A stretch of DNA of 64,000 nt. It comes from Streptomyces thermodiastaticus (GTDB taxonomy: Bacteria > Actinomycetota > Actinomycetes > Streptomycetales > Streptomycetaceae). This document shows, piece by piece, positions 18,152-25,365 of the stretch; within the stretch, counting starts at the first letter, position 1; the number at the start of each line of letters is the position of its first letter. Below the pieces are notes generated by a model, which was not told the origin of the DNA, did not search any database, and saw nothing but the letters and a program-made list of their open reading frames with translations. A program made the translations under genes and the position numbers. The stretch is taken from the NCBI RefSeq assembly GCF_014656135.1, contig NZ_BNBV01000004.1:1-64000 (forward strand). The letters are read 5' to 3'.

Positions 18152-19924
18152 TCAACGGACCTGCGCAGTACGCCTCATGCGCGTGCCCAGGCCGCCATAG
18201 GCCAGGGCTGTCCCGGTGGATGAGCCGTTCGGCAGGAGGATGCCGCCGCGAATGGCGCTCGCGGTGCCGGGGGCGTGTGTGTCCGTCTCCGCGTACGGGT
18301 TGCCGTGACTACGGACGTCCTGTTCGGCGAGGTCGCGGGCGGTGCGTGCCAGGGTGTCGGCGCGGGGCAGTGCGGCCGGATCCTGGGCGGCCAGCAGATG
18401 CCGGGCCTCGGCGAGGCGGACACGGGGCGTGGCACCCACGCTGCCTCGGTGGGTGGTGGTGAAGGCGTCCGCGGCGGCTACGGCACTGCGGGCGGTGAGC
18501 AAGGCCGCGGCGGACAGGACCCCCGTGCGTCCCGCGCCCAGCGGTGCCGTCGCCGCCACGATCCGGCGCAGGACGGCCAGCGGGTCGTAAGGGCGTGCGG
18601 ACGTCAACTCCCGTCGCAGTGACATCAGAACGGCGTCGGCGTGCAAGATCCTGGCGTGCACCTCGCCGGCGGGGACCCCTGTCAGCCCATCCTTCGCCCC
18701 TGCCCTGGCCGCTTCCGCACCGCTCAGCGCGGGCGCCACCAACGTTGTCGCCTCGTCCAGTTCGGCGGCGAAGCGTGAGACGGCATCGAGGAACACCGCT
18801 GCCTGGGCCACCCCGGCCTCCGTGGCGCGCAGTTCCGCGGCGGCATGGCTCCTGACGCCCCCGTCGGCAGCCCGGCGTGCCCGGTCGAGGCGGGCCGTTG
18901 CGAACGCCAGCCGGCTCCTTGCTTGTTCCACGTAGCCCAGGACCGGTTCGCAGGCGGTGGACGCGTAACGCCCGTGCAGGCCTGCCATGACCGTCTCCGT
19001 CGTCGGCGCGCGGACCGAGAGGTCGTGCAGTCGTCGTTCCACGAGCGTGAGTGCCTCGGTCAGGCCCTGCTCCCCGTCCAGGCCGCGCACCGCGTCGAAC
19101 TCCGCCGCCGTCGCGTCCAGCAGCCGCCACGTCTCCTCGCACCGTGCCTTCATCTCGGCCAGCGCCTGCTGCCTTGCCCGGCCGTCCGCGGGGTGGGGGA
19201 CGCCCTCGTCGTAGCGTTGCCGCAGCCGGAAGGCGGCCGTCAGTTGTGCTTCGGCCTGGTGCACCGCGCGGGCGAAGGGTGCGCAGGCCTCGGCTCCGGA
19301 CCGTGCCTGGGCGAAGACCAGCTCCTCCCGGGAGGTGCGGAGACAGTCGTCGGCCAGGACCAGCGCCTCGCAGACCTGCGCTTCGAGCGCGGCGGACGGC
19401 AGGTGCCGGGCCGGGGTTCCGACGGGGCGGAACGGGCCCCCGAAGCCGGCCGAGGCGCTCGGGGTGGTTGCGGCGCTCGGCCTGCGTGCATAAGGCCCGC
19501 ATGCGTCAGTCCCGCGTGTACCGGTCCGGCCGTCCGACCCGTTGCGCGGGCCTCGGTGCCTGGCACCGTCGCCGCCGTCCCGCTCTCCGGCGCCGTCCCG
19601 CTCTCCGCCGCCGGGCGTCGTCCGGGTCCGGGCGCGGCGGGTGCGCCGCAGGTATCCGTAACCCGCGAGGGCGCCCGCCGTGACCACCGCGATGAGCGGC
19701 AGGACGAGGTCGTCGGCCGACGTGCCGTCCTGCTGCGGTGCGGCGGCGGGAGCCACCGGCCCGGCACGGGGCGCTGCAACCGCGGAGGCGTCGGCGGCCG
19801 TCGTTGTGGGGAACACCAGCCACACGATTCCCACCGTGCCACCCAGCAGGGCATGCGTCGCTCGCGCGGGCCACCGCGAGGCCGCGCGCCGCGCCCGGAT
19901 GGGCCGGGGAGGGGATGCCGTCAC
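18152..19924 (-). CDS. TPM-family-like membrane protein lacking the TPM domain
   Basis: The 590-residue protein from GTG 19924 has a signal-like segment (ATHALLGGTVGIVWLVFPTT) and a transmembrane segment DDLVLPLIAVVTAGALAGYG at about 80-100. A charged linker and about 400 residues of Ala/Glu/Arg-rich helices follow (AQVCEALVLADDCLRTSREE, FRLRQRYDEG, THRGSVGATPRVRLAEARHLL, EQDVRSHGNPYA). In Streptomyces this helical part usually follows a TPM domain of about 130 residues placed between signal and membrane segment; here only about 25 residues are there. The usual Gly-rich tail is also short. Function of the family in actinobacteria is unknown. It is divergent from the next gene. Confidence 0.65.
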   Translation of the reverse strand: MTASPPRPIRARRAASRWPARATHALLGGTVGIVWLVFPTTTAADASAVAAPRAGPVAPAAAPQQDGTSADDLVLPLIAVVTAGALAGYGYLRRTRRARTRTTPGGGERDGAGERDGGDGARHRGPRNGSDGRTGTRGTDACGPYARRPSAATTPSASAGFGGPFRPVGTPARHLPSAALEAQVCEALVLADDCLRTSREELVFAQARSGAEACAPFARAVHQAEAQLTAAFRLRQRYDEGVPHPADGRARQQALAEMKARCEETWRLLDATAAEFDAVRGLDGEQGLTEALTLVERRLHDLSVRAPTTETVMAGLHGRYASTACEPVLGYVEQARSRLAFATARLDRARRAADGGVRSHAAAELRATEAGVAQAAVFLDAVSRFAAELDEATTLVAPALSGAEAARAGAKDGLTGVPAGEVHARILHADAVLMSLRRELTSARPYDPLAVLRRIVAATAPLGAGRTGVLSAAALLTARSAVAAADAFTTTHRGSVGATPRVRLAEARHLLAAQDPAALPRADTLARTARDLAEQDVRSHGNPYAETDTHAPGTASAIRGGILLPNGSSTGTALAYGGLGTRMRRTAQVR

Positions 19925-20020
19925 ATTCGGGAGCGTAGGGCCGCCCCGTCGAACGTGCGAGCGGGGCTGCGTCAGCGGTGGGGCGGCCCGGGCGCGGTCA
20001 CGCGGGAGGGGAGAAAGGGC

Positions 20021-21256
20021 ATGGAGCGCAGCTCGGGGCAGGGGAGCGGCAGGGCGGAGCATGCGTCGGGACGGGAAAGTGGTGACGCGGAGCATGCGCC
20101 GGACAAGGGCACCGGTGCCGTGGGTCACGAGAACGGTGATGTGTCGGCGGCAGTGCAGGCCGCGACGGCCACTGACGCCCCGTCGCCCGTCGGCGGCTCC
20201 GCACCAGCCATGGCCGGCCACCCGAGCCCACCCCGCCTCCCTCGCCGCATCCGCCGCCTCGTCCTGGCCCTCGCCCTCGCCCTCCCGCTCCTCGTCCTCC
20301 TGCCCCTGCTCGCCGCCGAGGCCGCGCTGCGGCTGAACTACGCCGGTGAGCCGGCCGACGGGACGTACACCCGGGGCCGGGACGCGCTGTGGCTCGGGCA
20401 TGCCTGGGTGGACGGGCGGAAGACCGACGCCGATGTCGCCGCCCTGTCCCGGCGGCTGCGCGGTACCGGGATCCGTGACCTGTATGTGCACGCCGGGCCG
20501 CTGGAGCACGACGGCACGCTGCCGCGCACGGCCTACCGCAAGGCCGCCTGGCTGGTCGGCGCCGTGCACCGGGAGCTGCCCGGGGTCAGGGTGCAGGCCT
20601 GGCTCGGTGACGTGCTGGCCACGGAGAGCCCGGACGGGCTGCACCTGGAGCGGGCGGCGACGCGTGCCGCGGTGGTCGCGTCGGGCCGGGCGGTGCTGGA
20701 CGCGGGGTTCGACGGCGTCCACGTCGACCTGGAGCCGCTGCACTCGGGCGACCGGAACTACCTCGGTCTGCTGGACGCGCTGCACGCCGTGACCCGCGGG
20801 CACCATGCGCTGCTGTCGGTCGCCGCGCACCAGATCGACCCGCTGCCAAAGTTCCACTCCCTGTGGAAGACGCTCACGAACCACCCCAAGTGGTGGTCGC
20901 AGGCGTACTTCGGCGAGGTGGCCCGGCGCGTGGACCAGATCGCGGTGATGTCGTACGACACCATGCAGCCGCTGTCCGGCCTGTACGGCGGGTACGTCGC
21001 CCAGCAGACCTCGCTCGCCCTGGAGGTCACCCCGGCCGGCACCGACCTGCTGATGGGGCTGCCCTTCTTCCACGAGAACCGGTTCGGGCACTGGGCGCAC
21101 GCCGAGACGGTGCCGGCCGCGGTGCGCGGCGTGCGGCTCGGGCTGTCCCGGACGGACCGGGAGCGGGCCCGGTTCGGGGTCGCCCTCTACGTGGATTTCG
21201 CCGCCACGGAGGAGGACTGGGAGGCGTACCGGGAGGGATGGGTGCACGCCGCGTGA
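20021..21256 (+). CDS. Membrane-anchored protein with a GH18-like barrel
   Basis: The 411-residue protein starts at ATG 20021 after GGGAGGGGAG. About 75 disordered residues are followed by one strong membrane segment (RRLVLALALALPLLVLLPLLAAE) and an extracytoplasmic domain. That domain contains GIRDLYVHAGPL, VQAWLGDV and the acidic strand end FDGVHVDLEPLHSGD. It continues with LLSVAAHQID, DQIAVMSYDTM and LLMGLPFFHENRFGHW. The DG-x-x-x-D-x-E arrangement and the Met-Ser-Tyr-Asp strand are typical of chitinase-like (GH18) barrels. It may bind or cut a cell-wall glycan, but this is inference from fold-like motifs. Confidence 0.65.
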   Translation: MERSSGQGSGRAEHASGRESGDAEHAPDKGTGAVGHENGDVSAAVQAATATDAPSPVGGSAPAMAGHPSPPRLPRRIRRLVLALALALPLLVLLPLLAAEAALRLNYAGEPADGTYTRGRDALWLGHAWVDGRKTDADVAALSRRLRGTGIRDLYVHAGPLEHDGTLPRTAYRKAAWLVGAVHRELPGVRVQAWLGDVLATESPDGLHLERAATRAAVVASGRAVLDAGFDGVHVDLEPLHSGDRNYLGLLDALHAVTRGHHALLSVAAHQIDPLPKFHSLWKTLTNHPKWWSQAYFGEVARRVDQIAVMSYDTMQPLSGLYGGYVAQQTSLALEVTPAGTDLLMGLPFFHENRFGHWAHAETVPAAVRGVRLGLSRTDRERARFGVALYVDFAATEEDWEAYREGWVHAA

Positions 21257-21403
21257 CCGTGCGGTGCACGTCCCGCGTCCGGCCGGACGTCGCCTCCCCC
21301 TGCGCCTCCGCGCCGGCCCCGGGCCCATTGCTCCACGCGGGTGACCTTCGCGCCCCGCGCCGCCGTGTCGCCTCGGGGCGGCGGAGCCTGTCCTCTTCAG
21401 TGG

Positions 21404-21427
21404 GGCCGTAGATCTGGCCGTAGATCT
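21404..21427. repeat. 12-bp tandem repeat, two copies
   Basis: GGCCGTAGATCT is present twice head to tail, 21404-21415 and 21416-21427, about 115 bp upstream of the LpqW-like gene. A TTGACA hexamer follows at about 21466. It may be part of the promoter region. Confidence 0.5.
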
Positions 21428-21542
21428 GATCAGCGCCAAATCACCGCCACATACCGCTGAAAGTTGACATAGCTCCCGTATGTCTCTGCCCGCGTCGCCT
21501 GCCCTGCCCACCGGCGGGACCGGCTCCTCGGAGGTTGCACAG

Positions 21543-23783
21543 ATGTCGTACGACGGTGTCGGGTCGCGCGCGGTCCTGCGCTCCATCGCCTTCCTGGCCG
21601 CGGGCGTGCTCACGGTGCCCTGGCTGGCCGGCTGCGGCTCCGACGACGAGGGCAGCAAGCCGCTGGCTCCTCAGGACATCGCGGCGGCCGGCCGGGCGCA
21701 GGTGGCCGACGGAGGCACGCTGCGCTGGGCCGTGGACGCCCTGCCGCAGACCCTGAACGCCTACCAGGCCGGTGCCGACGCCGGCACCACCCGGGTCGCG
21801 CAGGCCGTGCTGCCGGCCATGTTCCGCATGGACGCCGCCGGGCGGCCGCAGCGGGTGGCCGACTACCTCGACGACGCCAAGGTGACGGACACCGAGCCGA
21901 AGCAGGTCGTGGTCTACCGGCTCAACCAGCAGGCCGTGTGGAGCAACGGCCGGGCGATCGGCGCCGACGACTTCGCCGCGCAGTGGCGCGCCCTGTCCGG
22001 CAAGGACGCCGCCTACTGGACCGCCCGCAACGCCGGCTACGACCGCATCGAGAAGGTGGAGCAGGGCAAGAACGCCCAGGAGGTGCGGGTCACCTTCGCC
22101 CGCCCCTACGCCGACTGGAAGTCGCTGTTCTCCCCGCTGTACCCGAAGGAGGTCACGGGCAGCGCCTCCGCGTTCAACGACGGCGCCCGCAAGGAGCTGA
22201 AGGTCAGCGCCGGGCCGTTCACCGTGCAGAAGGTCGACGCCCAGAGCAAGGACGTCGTCCTTGTCCGCAATCCGCGCTGGTGGGGCCACCGCGCCAAACT
22301 GGACCAGATCGTGCTGCATGAGGTGCCGCGCGACAAACGTGCCGCCGCGCTCGCCGACGGCACGGTGGACGTGGCCGAGCTCGACCCCGCCGACCTGCAG
22401 AAGCTCACCCTGACCGCCGGGCCTCCCGGCAGCTCCGCGCTGCTCGCTCTGCCCGACGGCGGTGCCGCCGCGCAGGCGCTGCGCTCGTGGGCGGTGCGGC
22501 ACGGCTCCGACCAGCAGGCCGCGGCGGCCGAACGGCAGGCGGTGCAGGAAGGCCGGGACCAGCTGAGCACCTATCTCCGGCAGCAGCAGAGCCTGCGCGG
22601 CTTCACCCTGCACAAGTCCCTGGAGCCCGCCTACACCCAGCTCGCCCTCAACGGCGCGAGCGGACCCCTCGCCGACGAACGCGTCCGGCACGCGGTCGCC
22701 CACGCGATCGACCGCAAGGAACTGGCCGAGGTCGCGCTGAAACCGCTCGGCCTGCCCGCGCAGCCGGTCGGCAGCCACCTCGCCCTGTCCGGGCAGGACG
22801 CCTACGCCGACAACAGCGACGCCCTCGGCGGGCAGGACACCGCGCGGGCCAAGGCGCTGCTCTCGGACGCCGGCTGGACGCAGGGCACGGCCAGCGGGCA
22901 GAAGAAGGGCGACAAGGCCGCCGGTCCTGAGGGCCGGCCGGCGACGGCCACCCCGAGCGGCGACGGCACCTACGTCGTGGGCCGGGACGACGAGGTGCGG
23001 CACGACGGGGACGGCAAGGGGCTGACCCGGCCCGGAGACCGGGCGGCCGGCGACGGCCACAAGGGACAGCGGGGAGAGGAACACCAGGGGCAGGACGGGG
23101 CGCGGGACGCCCACCCCCAGCAGTTCGGCCAGGACGGCCGGAGCTACACGCAGGGCGGCGCGCCCGGGGCGTACGCCCCGAAGGGCACCGCGGCGCCGGC
23201 CGGCACCGGGCGGCTGGCCAAGGACGGCAAGCCGCTGACGCTGCGGTTCGTGCTGCCCTCCGGGCCCGGCTCGCAGACCCTGGAGAAGGTCGCCGACCGG
23301 ATCAGGGTCATGCTCGACCAGGTCGGCATCGGCACCCAGATCACCAAGGTGCCCGACACGAGCTACTTCCGGGACCACATCGCGGCCGGCCAGTACGACC
23401 TGGCGCTGTACTCCTGGCCCGCCACCGCCTACCCGGCCACCGACGCCCGTCCCGTCTACGCCAAGCCGGTGCCGGCCGCCGACGGCTCGCTCAGCGTCCA
23501 GCAGAACTACACCCGGGTCGGCACCGACCAGGTCGACCAGCTCTTCGACCAGGCCCTGTCCACGCTCGACGAGGAGAAGGAGCGGGAGCTGATCCGCAAG
23601 GCCGACGCCCGGATCTGGGCGGTCGCCGGGTCCATCCCCCTCTACCAGCGGCCCCAGCTGGTGGCCACCCGCAGCACCCTGGCCAATGTGGGCGCCTTCG
23701 GTTTCCAGACGCCCGTCTGGGAGGACATGGGCTTCCTGAAGAAGGGGGCGCAGCCGGCGCCGGCGCCGTCGACGTCGTCGTAG
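21543..23783 (+). CDS. LpqW-like family 5 substrate-binding lipoprotein
   Basis: The 746-residue lipoprotein starts at ATG 21543 with GGAGGT 7 bp upstream. A signal peptide ends in the lipobox LAGC (residues 23-26 or so). The SBP_bac_5 domain is split: residues 50-460 (LRWAVDALPQTLNAYQ, FRMDAAGRPQRVADYL, VRHAVAHAIDRKELAE) and 560-735 (LTLRFVLPSGPGSQTLEKV, YDLALYSWPATAYPATDARP). Between them are about 100 hydrophilic Gly/Asp/Lys-rich residues. No permease or ATPase genes adjoin. In M. tuberculosis, LpqW lies next to typA and influences mannolipid synthesis rather than import; here typA is also close, so a similar regulatory role is possible. The orthology is inferred from position and family. 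Confidence 0.75.
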   Translation: MSYDGVGSRAVLRSIAFLAAGVLTVPWLAGCGSDDEGSKPLAPQDIAAAGRAQVADGGTLRWAVDALPQTLNAYQAGADAGTTRVAQAVLPAMFRMDAAGRPQRVADYLDDAKVTDTEPKQVVVYRLNQQAVWSNGRAIGADDFAAQWRALSGKDAAYWTARNAGYDRIEKVEQGKNAQEVRVTFARPYADWKSLFSPLYPKEVTGSASAFNDGARKELKVSAGPFTVQKVDAQSKDVVLVRNPRWWGHRAKLDQIVLHEVPRDKRAAALADGTVDVAELDPADLQKLTLTAGPPGSSALLALPDGGAAAQALRSWAVRHGSDQQAAAAERQAVQEGRDQLSTYLRQQQSLRGFTLHKSLEPAYTQLALNGASGPLADERVRHAVAHAIDRKELAEVALKPLGLPAQPVGSHLALSGQDAYADNSDALGGQDTARAKALLSDAGWTQGTASGQKKGDKAAGPEGRPATATPSGDGTYVVGRDDEVRHDGDGKGLTRPGDRAAGDGHKGQRGEEHQGQDGARDAHPQQFGQDGRSYTQGGAPGAYAPKGTAAPAGTGRLAKDGKPLTLRFVLPSGPGSQTLEKVADRIRVMLDQVGIGTQITKVPDTSYFRDHIAAGQYDLALYSWPATAYPATDARPVYAKPVPAADGSLSVQQNYTRVGTDQVDQLFDQALSTLDEEKERELIRKADARIWAVAGSIPLYQRPQLVATRSTLANVGAFGFQTPVWEDMGFLKKGAQPAPAPSTSS

Positions 23784-23847
23784 CGTTCACACACGACAGT
23801 GCATGTATAGGGGCACGCGTCGGGCCGGTCGCCTGACCAGCAAAGAG

Positions 23848-23873
23848 GCCCGCCCCCGGGATTGGGGCGGGCC
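23848..23873. terminator. Stem-loop between the LpqW-like gene and the small-gene cluster
   Basis: GGCCCGCCCC at 23848-23857 pairs with GGGGCGGGCC at 23864-23873 around a 6-nt loop. It lies between convergent genes and can serve both. Confidence 0.75.
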
Positions 23874-23916
23874 CTCGTCGCGCTCGGCGCGGTCGGCGGC
23901 GCGGCCGTGCGCGGGT

Positions 23917-24114
23917 CTACCCGCGGTTGCGGCCTCGGTGCCGCGGACACTGGCACGGCGGCCACGCCGACGTGTGCAGCGGCTCGAGGCTGGCGTCGGC
24001 CATGATCCGTATCTCTTCGCCCCGCTCGATCACGCGGCCGTCACGGATGCGGGTAACGCGCATCGTCAACCGGGGTGGGTCGGGTTCCTGCGTGGCGTGG
24101 CGGCGGTCGGTCAC
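23917..24114 (-). CDS. Small protein of unknown function, last gene of a coupled trio
   Basis: The GTG at 24114 overlaps the TGA of the gene before it (GTGA), implying translational coupling. The 65-residue product reads MTDRRHATQEPDPPRLTMRV, then IRDGRVIERGEEIRIMADAS, and ends with a Cys/His set WPPCQCPRHRGRNRG. I do not recognise the family. The short cysteine cluster resembles that of the neighbouring product and may bind metal. Confidence 0.6.
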   Translation of the reverse strand: MTDRRHATQEPDPPRLTMRVTRIRDGRVIERGEEIRIMADASLEPLHTSAWPPCQCPRHRGRNRG

Positions 24115-24458
24115 TGGTCGGTCCGCTGGTCGGCCCTCCGCTGGCGGCGGAGCTCGGCCCACAGGGCGTCACCCTCCGGGCATCGCTCGTACCGGCTGCA
24201 TGACGGGCACGGCGGCGTGTCGTCGGTACCCCTCAGGTGATTGAACAGGGCGGCCCTCGCCATGAACGTCGGGATCGAGTCGAAGCCGTGTTTGATCCGG
24301 CACGGCCGGCACGCGTACAGGGTGCCGCCCGCTCCGGGCCCGCGCTCGATCATCGCGACGGGGCGGGACAGTGCGGCGCCGTGGTGCCATGAGCACCACT
24401 GCCCGAATACGGTGCCGTCGCTCACCTGCTCGCCGCCGTTGGCGGCCGGCGCGGTCAC
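24111..24458 (-). CDS. Small Cys-rich (zinc-ribbon-like) protein
   Basis: The 115-residue product starts at GTG 24458, overlapping the preceding stop as GTGA. It holds several metal-ligand-like groups: CSWHH, CRPCRIKHG, CPSCSRYERCP. The sequence VAMIERGPGAGGTLYACRPC suggests a small folded zinc-binding protein. Similar proteins occur in Streptomyces integrative elements near GntR regulators, as far as I recall. Function unknown. Confidence 0.65.
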   Translation of the reverse strand: MTAPAANGGEQVSDGTVFGQWCSWHHGAALSRPVAMIERGPGAGGTLYACRPCRIKHGFDSIPTFMARAALFNHLRGTDDTPPCPSCSRYERCPEGDALWAELRRQRRADQRTDQ

Positions 24459-24634
24459 TGCTCGCCGCCCGGGTGTGCGGCGGCGCGGTGCCGGCGCAGC
24501 AGCACGCGGCAGTCGACGGCGCGGGACAGGTCGCCGTCGAGCTCGGCGGCCCGGCGCTGGTTGTCGAGGCGTACGCACTCGGCGCACCCGGGCGCGGCCG
24601 GGGTCGGCCTCTGGGCTGGTGCTTTACGATCCAT
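24455..24634 (-). CDS. Small hypothetical protein, first gene of the coupled trio
   Basis: The 59-residue product starts at ATG 24634 with GGGAG 8 bp upstream. It reads MDRKAPAQRPTPAAPGCAEC, VRLDNQRRAAELDGDLSRAV, then DCRVLLRRHRAAAHPGGEQ. A CAEC pair and a charged helix are the only visible features. It is divergent from the GntR gene; the three iterons lie between them. Confidence 0.6.
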   Translation of the reverse strand: MDRKAPAQRPTPAAPGCAECVRLDNQRRAAELDGDLSRAVDCRVLLRRHRAAAHPGGEQ

Positions 24635-24715
24635 GGGTCGTCGCTCCCCTTGTAGCGGTGGCCACGCCCCCGGGCCGGTCGCGCGGCCGCGGGGGTACTT
24701 ACTCGGCAAGTTACT

Positions 24716-24745
24716 GCTATACACCGCTATGTGCAGCTATATGCA
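24716..24745. promoter_or_regulatory. Three 10-bp iterons between divergent genes
   Basis: GCTATACACC, GCTATGTGCA and GCTATATGCA follow one another without gaps, about one per helical turn. They are 82 bp upstream of the small-gene trio and 48 bp upstream of the GntR start. They are the best candidate operator for the short GntR protein, which would control its own gene and the trio. Confidence 0.6.
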
Positions 24746-24792
24746 GCATCCCAGGTCTGCACGCGGCCGTGCTCGGCCACATGCTCGGGTGT

Positions 24793-25059
24793 ATGGACAG
24801 AGACCGGAGCGGCCGGATCAATCCCGCGCGGCCCGTGTACGTCTATGTACAGGTGGCAGACGACATCGCCGAGCAGATCAGGTCTGGCATCCTTGCGCCC
24901 GGCGCGATGCTGCCGGCGGAACGGGACCTTGCGGAGATATACGGCGTCGCCTACCTGACCGCCCGCCGTGCGGTCCGAGAACTCCGGGACCGCGGCCTGG
25001 TCGTTACGCTCCCCGCCCGCGGCACGTTCGTTGTGGAACGGTCAGCGGACGAGGGCTGA
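24793..25059 (+). CDS. Short GntR-family DNA-binding protein
   Basis: The 88-residue protein is just a GntR winged helix: PVYVYVQVADDIAEQIRSG, LPAERDLAEIYGVAYLTARR, AVRELRDRGLVVTLPARGTF, then VVERSADEG. There is no UTRA or FCD effector domain. Such minimal GntR proteins are typical of actinomycete integrative elements. ATG 24793 is chosen; ATG 24781 in frame is possible. The ribosome site is weak. It probably represses itself and the divergent trio. Confidence 0.8.
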   Translation: MDRDRSGRINPARPVYVYVQVADDIAEQIRSGILAPGAMLPAERDLAEIYGVAYLTARRAVRELRDRGLVVTLPARGTFVVERSADEG

Positions 25060-25365
25060 AACGCGACGCGAAAGGCGCCCCCCGTCGGCCGAGTGGCCGA
25101 ACAGGGGCAGGGTGGTCACTTGAGCGGGGCCTGGTCGTTTCATCGCCGACCGACCACCGGACGAATCTCAGGTACCCCCACGGCCTGAGGAAGCGGTCGC
25201 GGAGGCCCATGCGGCCGCTTCCGGCCTGCGCGGACGCCACCCGGACGGGCCCGGTGGCCGGGGCGCCGTACCATGGGGTGAGGCCGTGGCGTGTTCAGCC
25301 CGGCAGGGCGCGCGTAAGCGAGGACGTACGCGCAGCCGATCGCTCACTCCGGGAGTACGCCTTCT
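25060..25365. other. 306-bp region upstream of typA
   Basis: No gene or strong hairpin seen. It should hold the typA promoter and the right border of the small-gene island. Confidence 0.3.
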
